In this document: one piece after another, positions 56,300 to 64,000 of the stretch | Numbering within the stretch: position 1 is the first letter of the stretch | Layout: each line of letters opens with the position of its first letter | Assembly (NCBI GenBank): GCA_907164885.2 | Contig: OU015490.1 | Coordinates: 94,872,386 to 94,936,385, forward strand | Length of the DNA: 64,000 nt | Source: Dolomedes plantarius | Taxonomy: Eukaryota > Arthropoda > Arachnida > Araneae > Dolomedidae | Reading direction: 5' to 3' | Made by a program: the position numbers and the translations under genes | Notes under the pieces: model-generated | Databases searched by the model: none | What the model was told of the DNA's origin: nothing | The model's input: only the letters and a program-made list of their open reading frames with translations

Positions 56300-59200
56300 C
56301 ACATACTTTCTCGTGGGAGAAAAAAAATTGCACTATACACCCATATTTGGAATATAATTTGTATTAAAATTTAAGGATTTTTTTTAAGTTTAAGTCTCAT
56401 AAAAACAAAGCTAAATAATTGTTATAAAATCTTGCAAACTTATATCATAAGTGATGAAATGCTGCCTAAAAGTTATAAGGATATCAGATATTTAAAATGT
56501 TAATCAAGCATTCATTATTTTTTTTTTTTGTAAATCAGTTTCATTCACAGGAGTAACTGAGAAGAAAAAAAAGCTCCAAATAAAACAAAAAATAAAAAAA
56601 TAAGCTGAGATTTAGTTGGGTGCTTCTATATACCAGTAAAATAAAATTTACAGGAAACTTATGAATATTATAATGTATAGAACCTTAAAATTTTGTAGGT
56701 CAAAACGTTTTCCTTTACAACTTTTAGTTTCCTTAAACTGAGACACAAATATTTTATCAAGAACGTTTCAGATCTTAGCTTTAACCCAAAAAAAGATATT
56801 CACAAGATAATTTTTTAAACTGAAACAAAATATTAATTACATTGATTTTAGTAATATATATTTGTAATTGGTATACCATGATCCCCATGCAACTAATTTA
56901 GAAACAATTACAATATCTCAAATTGTAACATTTAAGATTCTGAGGAAATAATAGATAATCATTTTCTAACACACAAGTTTTTTTAAAGGTATATTGGACC
57001 AAATGCTCGATTAATACTTACATGGTTTGTAAACTTCTTAATTATATGTTAATATACTTACCCAGTTGCTCTAAACAAAACATCTCCAAGCTCATGGTTC
57101 GAAAATTTTATAAAGTACTAATATATTTGCTATAAATATACTTTTCTACATAGAAATTAAATAATTCATGCATAATGCATTCACAATTCCTGCTAAATCA
57201 GTTGACTTCAATTGAACACTTTAATGAAAAAGCATGCGAACTCACATTTAAATCAAAAAACATACCAGCAAATAAAATTACAAATACAGAGAAACTTTAT
57301 TTACAAATAAATATACAAATTTTTCTGTGTAAACACGCTAGGCTCAATTTCACATCATTAGAATATCAACATTAACCAATGCATTTCAAATCAAAGGGTG
57401 AATTAATATAAATCATATCCTAAATCTTGGGCTGTAAAGATTTAGTTTTGTTCAGTTATGTTGACTGTAGCATTATTTTGGCTGCAATGGAGGATTATTC
57501 ACCTGAAATATAAAATAAAATTCATAAATGTTATGCATTTCAGTATCAAAGTTGATTTTAATTTTCATGTAATTAAACTTTTGAAGTGCTCACTAATAGG
57601 TTCTACATTAATGGATATTGTTTGGCTCAATTTTTACTGCAATATTTTAAAAATCGACACATTAGGATTTTAAACTTTGAAATAGCACCCAGCAAGAAAT
57701 TGCCTTTTGTCATTACCTTTCCATAACAAAATTTTAACTGCAGTTGCAGCACAGAGAACTGATTCTCATGTTGCAGGAAAATTTTTGCTATATTAAGAGA
57801 CTACTACCCTCCACAGATAAATCTTAATATCTGTGTTATTACTATCATTATTTTAAGGATGAATCTCATACAGTTACAACTAATACATTTATTTCAAAAT
57901 ATGTATTGTCTAAAGTTTAGAATTATTGATATTAAAGATAAACTTATTTTAATGCATGAATTTATATTCGAAAAAAATGCAAAATACAGTTACTTCAGCA
58001 TATGTTTCAAATGCAGCAAAAAATAATTTTTAAATAAAAGATCCTCATTGTTACCATTTCAAGATCCTCTTTGGTTAACAGTTATTAGAATCTCAGGCAG
58101 GTCAAAAGGAGATCCTTTGATTTTAATATCTGAAAATAGACAGCAAGACTTTAAAAAATTCAGTTGTGATGAAGAAATTTGCTTAATTGATTCTAGACTA
58201 AGTGCCTAAATTAACAAGAAAAAAATGCTTTGATTAATCTTAAAAACTAATTGATATTTAGCAACATTTTATACATGTTCACATCTATCCAATACTTATG
58301 ATTAAGTATTTAAAAATTAATTTTAAAAGGATGATTAAGTGCTTAAGGCATTTACACATGCAAACTTGCTTGGGAAAAGTAAAAAGTTAAGTTTTTAACA
58401 AATATTCAATTATGTCTTAAATGAAAATGATATAAATTTTATTCGTAACCTGTATTCACATTTTTATTCAAACAAAAAAGGGACCTTGTTTAACACATTA
58501 ATATTCCCAATAGTCAGAAATCCTAATAAACTCATGGTAAGATTTGTATTTTTTGATTCTTTTAAGAATGCAGGACCATATCTTTTTAGACCATTAAGAA
58601 ACTATTCTATATTTCTCCCTACCTTCTTTCAAATGCTGCCAAATTTTGAAAAATACAAATAGTATGCCATAGATATCTCCAGATTAAAATTCATGAACTT
58701 TTAACCTCTTTATCAGACATTCATACTAATTACAACAAACGAAATTTTTAAAAAAATATATGCTACCAGAATATATTTCAACTGAAACAAGATAAACAAG
58801 AGAACTGAAACAAGAGAATTGACGGAGAACCTGTCATTTCGAACCAAAAATAAAATTACTAATGCATACCTCAAAAAAAGTAATCTCTAAATCTCCAAAA
58901 TTTTCAGATCAAATACAGTAAAATTACCCTGAATTACTTTTGGGATAGTTATGAAAAGCTTATGAAAATTTTAATTATAGACTCTACTTAGGTATAAAAT
59001 AAAACATTTTTATTCTACTCAAAATTTTATTAGCTGAATACAGAAATTGCATATTTTTCATACATTACATATTGCTAAATCTTCCATCCCATACTTATTT
59101 AGATATATATATATAAACAATAGATACATATATAGCAATATAGATACATATATAGATACATATAAACATATAATAGATACATATAATAGATACATATATA

Positions 59201-60178
59201 GATACATATAAACAATAGATAGATATATAGATAGATTGAAAGATAAAAATTACTGAATATTACATATTAAAAAAAGTGAATAAAAATAATATCATTATAA
59301 ACAGGTGAATTATACTGTCACCTTCTTTAACAATTGTTTAAGGTCAATAATTAAGTAATATCCATGGATATTTTAATTAATAACAAACAGAAAAATAATC
59401 TAAGCTATATATGCATAAAAATCATAAAACAATATGCCAATTGAATATGTAAAATTTGACAACAGAAATCTATGTTTTCATCTAATAAAATAGATATACT
59501 TCTATATCAGGGATAACATTTCTGTATAATTGATGGTACAATTTTTCATTTATTTATTAAATATGATAAATCAAATATTATTATTTAAAATAAATAATAG
59601 AGGAGGAAAGATGTTTTTGCCTTGAGATTTGAACTTTAGATATGTACTATTTTTTCACTACTTTTAACAACTTAAATGATTGATATCTGATCAATAGCAT
59701 GCTATGCAACTAATTAAATAAAAATAAAAATACAAGAAATAAATGTAAAATACGACTATATGCATGTAAGAAGATCACAAATTCTAACAAGATTGTGAGA
59801 ATCGAAATGAACATCTAGGATGTACAGTCATTTTAAAATGCCAAAGATAATTACGGAAGTAAAACACTTGTAACACTAGATAAACTATCGATAGATAAAA
59901 CATACTAATTATATGTATATTTACATACAGTAAGCATGAGAACTTAAGTTTTTATTTCTACTGTCACAAAAAACAATTAAATTGAAAGAAAATATACCAG
60001 ATGAGGTTAGACTCATTGATATAGATGGTTTCATTAGTAAAAGTTTTAAATATCAAAACTGTGCTCACCTTAGAAACTAAGTAAAGAAATGGCCAGTTGA
60101 ATCATCCGTCGGCATCCTGGTAAGGCTTTATCCTGAAAACTATGTACTCAAAAATCCTGGCACACTATAAGCTGTGTG
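56300..60178. other. Long AT-rich stretch, no gene seen
   Basis: Frames at 57175-57375 and 57458-57673 are AT-driven and show no domain. Imperfect (TATAGA)n repeats occupy 59106-59240. Nothing else supported. Confidence 0.5.
59106..59240. repeat. Degenerate tatagataca microsatellite
   Basis: Multiple gatacatata/atagatagat units in a row. Confidence 0.85.
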
Positions 60179-60234
60179 TTATGTTGCTACAATTAAAAAT
60201 ACGTGCGGGGCTGCTTGGGCGGGAAAAAAAATAC

Positions 60235-60370
60235 CGAACGGGAAATGACCATTTCCTGTCAGGACTTTGGCGAGCAGATGTAAAATACTTTTCAGTTCAG
60301 GAGCTTTAGGAAGTATAATAAGAACTACAATCCATAGGCCGAACCCTGCATTGTAAAATATTTTTCCCAT
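60235..60370 (-). CDS. Candidate first exon of the CYP4-like P450
   Basis: Starts with ATG at 60370: MGKIFYNAGFGLWIVVLIIL, a membrane-anchor-like N-terminus, continuing ELKSILHLLAKVLTGNGHFPF. NG.FPF followed by the exon 2 text IFQEV...GV..LWFG resembles the region after the anchor in arthropod CYP4 proteins. The donor TTCG|GTATTT (weak) gives phase 1, as exon 2 requires. The exon is clearly less AT-rich than its surroundings. No PPGP hinge is visible. It lies inside a transposon nest, which makes its origin questionable; a chance frame is possible. Confidence 0.5.
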
Positions 60371-61978
60371 GAATTTGGGATGTTTAATGATTATTTTAGA
60401 ACAGACTCAAGTGGTAGAATAACAACTTAAGAGATAATCACGATTTTCTAACAGTACAAGCTGATAAACTAATTATTATCAGAGTTGTAAAATGCAGATT
60501 AAAAAAACCCGAGAAATCATTTTAGACTGTTATTAACCACAAACGTCGAATTATTTTGGTGTACGACGCTATTAGTTGCTAGATTTTTAGTCTGAAAATA
60601 AAAATAAAAACAAAGTGTCACACACAAAAAAAAAAAAAAAAAGTATTGAGAAACAATATTTTTTTGTAAAACTTTCATTTCTTTACCATAATCAGTTTCA
60701 GTATCGCAAAGGCTGTAGTGTAAAAATACTGAGTATGTGTGTGAAAGTAAGTAAATATAACTTTGGTAGCTGTGCAATGGAGATTTATTCTAATAAGTAG
60801 TGTCCCATAATAAGTGTGACTTCATTTATTTTTAACTATTATTATCAATAGTATTTGTTTCATCGAGGGCGAATCGTAAGCTATTAAGCAAACCATTCGA
60901 AAATTAAGTAGCAAAATATGAAAACGCAAAGCTGCGAATCCAAGTCTTTTATCTTTGGACCTGTAAGTGTGCACACAGATCGAGACGTACCAAATTAATT
61001 TCATACACTCAAGAACCTTAGTATCTTTTCTTTAAAAAAATATTACTCTTGATACAAAATTTCTTTGGAACATATAATTGCTTTGTGCTTTTATGACATT
61101 ATTAATTTTTTTTAAATCTGGGATTTAAATATTTCTCTATTATTAAATGAAAATATTTCTACTCAAAGGTAGAATTTTCTATCTTGAGAACTAAAAATTA
61201 TAAACAAAAAATTGATTTGGAATACGATACAAGAATTTTTGCTATTCTAGTTAAAAAATTAAGACATTGTATACCAAAAATTAACTTCTTTTCCAATAAA
61301 ATATAGTGGATAAAATTTTAAGTAATGCTAAAAATTTTCATTCCAAATGAACTCTATTTCAACCTTTCAAGTTGCATAATATTTACGTTTTAATACCTGA
61401 ATATGGTTCTCCAATTCAATAAACTCACTATAAAAGACTTACGACATGTGCGTTATTTAACACACTTGTTTCGATAACCCAGTAACAATAACTCAGTAGT
61501 ATTTTAACTCACTTACATCCGCATTCAAAAACACGGGTAGTGGTTTGTTTAACTCACGTCTCACAATAACCTAAACGAAGTGGGTTGCAGAACCCACTTA
61601 TTCCGGCGACTGACCGACTTTTTTTTCTCTGTGCAGTATTAATAGCCAATATTATTATCGATACTCATATCGATATTTTGCTTTCGATATCCCATCCGTA
61701 TACTACTGGCATAAGTGAGAAAGTATGCAAGAAGGAAAGTGATTGAAGGATAGAGATGGACCGTTCAATCCACGAGCTTTTACATAACTAAAATGATCAG
61801 AGGAGTTTCTGTCATTTTGCTGAGAGAAAGATTAGGGATAGGAGCTAGTAAGAAGTTTAAGATCACAAGACACAGTTTTATTTTTACCGTAGCAAAGTTA
61901 CGTATCATTTTATAGAGGTTTATACATTTTGTTTACCGTGCAAGCACGTATCACCATTTTTTTAAGAACACGAAGAAA

Positions 61979-62135
61979 TTAACTAAAGAGAACGGCACGG
62001 GGCCTTTTATTAATTTCAGCAGCGGCTGGGTCGTAATCGAAGAGTTCCAAGAGAAGTTCATTATCAATATCTTCATAGAAAATTGTGGCTATTTTTTTAG
62101 ATAATTTGGAAGAGTGAACAATTTTAGTCCGTTTA
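61979..62135 (-). other. Unassigned coding-like stretch
   Basis: Open minus-strand reading IATIFYEDIDNELLLELFDY then DPAAAEINKRPRAVLFS and a TAA at 61979-61981. Amino-acid composition is protein-like. No start or clear acceptor identified and I do not recognise it. It could be a fragment of another repeat protein. Confidence 0.3.
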
Positions 62136-62139
62136 GTAC

Positions 62140-62375
62140 ATCACCGTTCCAAACGTACCAGGGAGCGTCAATAACTTGTTTCGGGCTGAAGTGGGCGGCT
62201 CCGGTTTATATAGCACCACAAGGGTTGGAGTCCGTCTTATCTAGTTGCCACCTCAATTTTGGCCGAGCACTCCCAGGGGCGACATCTGGGGGAACTGCAC
62301 GCTCTTCCACCCTCTCTGACCTCATAGAGGGACTTTCCGGACAACGGATTTAACGTGCCCCTATCCGGCATAGAC
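62140..62375 (-). mobile_element. SINE of the 21066 family, partial
   Basis: Shares cctcaattttg, gacatctggg and ggatttaacgtg with 21180-21340, same orientation. The (CAA)n tail is missing or degenerate. Confidence 0.65.
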
Positions 62376-62754
62376 ACGGAGGTATTTAATGGCGCGTGTC
62401 GGGATATTCGAAGCGTTCCGCAAGGCTACCTCGAACCCAAAATAGAATAGTAATTTACTTAAACAATAATATGAATAATAAGAATAAAAAAATAAAGATT
62501 GTAAAATATTATTACGGATACTGTTATCGTTATCAAAAAAATAACGTACTACCCGAACTAGAGTTTCCAAATATCCAGATTTTCTCTAAACTTAGATATC
62601 GAATAGTAATTTTTAAATTATCCGTCGGGTACCAGATAACTGAATAAAAATAAATATTAGTGAACTTTATAAATATTACTTTTATTACTTTTAAATTTTA
62701 AAATACAAAATTTTATTCATTTTTATTATTTAAATAACGGTATTTCAAAAATAC

Positions 62755-63470
62755 TCATGCATTCCTCACTTGTTCCTCACTGGTGCCTCCTAAATTTTCA
62801 GGAAAATGGTCTAAGTGGCTGTGTAAATAGTGCACCTTAATGCTCATGTTACACTCAAGAGGTCTGAAACTGTTTAGCATCTCGTTTACCAGTTCAACAT
62901 AGTTTTCAGCTTTGCATTTGTCCAGAAAATTTCCGACAACGGCAACAAATGAGGCCCAGGCTTTTCGCTCATCCTCATTCATGGAATTTACTAAGGCAGG
63001 ATCCTTAATGAGTTGTCTTATTTGTGGGCCGTCAAATATTCCTGCTTTAATTTTTTCCGTACTCAACCTAGGCATTTTTCCCCTATATATGCAAAGCATG
63101 ATCTGTTCATATCAAAAGCCTTTACAAACTGCTTCATTAGGTCCAGCTTGATATGAAGTAGGAAAAAGATGATTTTCTCTCGTCCAACTAAGGGGTCGTT
63201 AATGACATTCTTTTCCCCAACGTCCATGTTTTCTGTCTTAGGCTACTCTTTTCTAACCCAGTGGTGTGTTTGGTCTCTGCTATCCCAGAGGCACACGATG
63301 CAAGGATATTTGGTGTAATAACTTTGCTGTCCGAGGAGAAAGTTTACGATTTTTAAGTCCACACAAATCACCCTTTGATGTTCATGATACTTTATATTCT
63401 CCAAGACCACAGCTATGATGTCATATTCTTCTTTCATTTTCGTTGAGTGAGCAATTGGTATTTAGCCATA
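62755..63470 (-). pseudogene. Arthropod repeat-family ORF, broken copy
   Basis: Minus-strand text: IIAVVLENIKYHEHQRVICV, LGQQSYYTKYPCIVCLWDSR, a stop after HHWVRKE, then VIND-PLVGREKI, LLHIKLDLMKQFVKAF, and after a frameshift near 63075 PRLSTEKIKAGIFDGPQIRQ, NMSIKVHYLHSHLDHFPENL. I recall this protein family (GPQIRQL.KD, CNMS.KVH.LHSH.D.FPEN) as high-copy in spiders, aphids and hydra, but I cannot name its transposon class. The copy ends at SEEQ, before the usual GERFHQD. Non-functional. Confidence 0.7.
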
Positions 63471-63654
63471 TTTGTTCCCATTGTGTAGAAGGGCACATTT
63501 CAAACTTCGCTTTGAGATGTCAATAAATAGGTGCCAATCATCTGGGAAATATTCAGGAAGACCCTTTTTCCCAGAAGTCCAGTTTCCCAGGTGGACAAAT
63601 CACCCATACTTGAATGTATTGAATAGAAAATAACTTGATAGATAAGTAGATGTA

Positions 63655-64000
63655 CAGTAAAACCTCGTTTATCCGGCTCTTGTTGATCCGGATCTCCGGA
63701 TAATCCAGATCAGATTTGTAGACATTATTTTTATTTAATTTTTACATTAGGTAATACTTTTTAACTATGATAGCAAGATCGTAACTACAAGTACGCCAAA
63801 TATTCACTTTTTAGTTTGATTCAATGTACAGTTCTTTCATAGATTTTACAATAAATTATGGTAATAAAATACTTTTTGTTGAGTTTAAGAAAGCTTTACT
63901 AGACTTACCAATTCTTTGTTAAGAAATGATGTGAAAAGTTCTTCTTGTTTTTTTATTGTCTTGTAAAGAATACTATATAATTTTGTTACAAAATAAAGAA
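63655..64000 (+). mobile_element. Terminus of a pogo/Tigger-like element
   Basis: After TA (63653-63654) the sequence reads cagtaaaacctcgtttatcc, matching the style of Tigger/pogo terminal repeats, followed by repeated ccggat motifs. The element runs off the right edge, so its content is unknown. Confidence 0.65.

Larger units (their letters stand above)
55889..61633. mobile_element. Unclassified 5.7-kb inverted-repeat element
   Basis: Inverted ends cacagaaaaaaaagttg and cacagagaaaaaaaagtcg interrupt the hAT. Both subterminal regions (about 55910-56215 and 61440-61620) are crowded with gagttc/gaactc and aaccca/tgggtt motifs, for example gggttctagaaccc and gggttctgcaaccc. The 5 kb between is AT-rich with no transposase-like frame. 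A target duplication is not clear. Contains the candidate P450 exon at 60235-60370. Confidence 0.55.
46273..61700. mobile_element. hAT element expanded by nested insertions
   Basis: Ends tagggatgggatat and atatcccatccgta are flanked by a perfect 8-bp duplication tactactg (46265-46272 and 61701-61708). Own sequence is 46273-47392, 54184-54490, 55784-55888 and 61634-61700 (about 1.6 kb), recognisable by repeated cgatatttcgaaatatcg-type motifs. The rest is a gypsy element, a Tc1 and an unclassified inverted-repeat element. Confidence 0.85.

Overview
The window reads as arthropod nuclear DNA, most likely from a spider (inference). There are no bacterial-type genes. The sequence is AT-rich and packed with nested transposons. 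The repeat types (Tc1 and DD41D mariners, several hAT groups, Helitrons, tRNA-derived SINEs, a LINE with a CAA-rich tail, gypsy elements with integrase before reverse transcriptase) are the mix I associate from memory with orb-weaver genomes. I ran no database search.

The one host gene I can support is a CYP4-type cytochrome P450 on the minus strand, broken into small exons by very large introns. In transcription order these are a candidate exon 1 (60235-60370), exon 2 (45892-46001), exon 3 (37856-37941), exon 4 (23883-24073) and a later exon (15482-15606). Splice phases agree between neighbouring exons. The part coding the C-terminal half, including the heme-binding cysteine, is not in the window and presumably lies beyond the left edge. 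A short piece of the helix region between exon 4 and the 15.5-kb exon was not securely found.

1-15.5 kb: Helitron-like repeats, hAT and piggyBac-like miniature elements, tRNA-derived SINEs, a hAT (7944-10164) split by a Tc1 copy with a nearly intact transposase, and a 204-bp tandem array split by another Tc1 element. 15.7-20.8 kb: four elements nested inside one another. 21-24.6 kb: SINE, LINE 3' end, exon 4. 24.8-30.5 kb: a decayed gypsy element of ordinary domain order with an inverted LTR on its far side. 30.5-37.7 kb: three mariner/Tc1 remnants and an 880-bp hAT miniature element with a perfect 8-bp target duplication. 40-46 kb: Helitron with a helicase remnant, 353-bp tandem repeats, a DD41D mariner and a TTAA-flanked element. 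46.3-61.7 kb: a hAT element swollen to 15.4 kb by a young gypsy element (gag-protease-integrase-RT-RNase H order), a Tc1 and a 5.7-kb unclassified inverted-repeat element that contains the candidate P450 first exon. 61.7-64 kb: SINE, a broken copy of an arthropod repeat-family ORF, and a pogo/Tigger-like terminus.

Insertion boundaries could be placed to the base for many elements from terminal inverted repeats plus target-site duplications. For three insertions an unoccupied paralogous site is present elsewhere in the window, which supports those boundaries.
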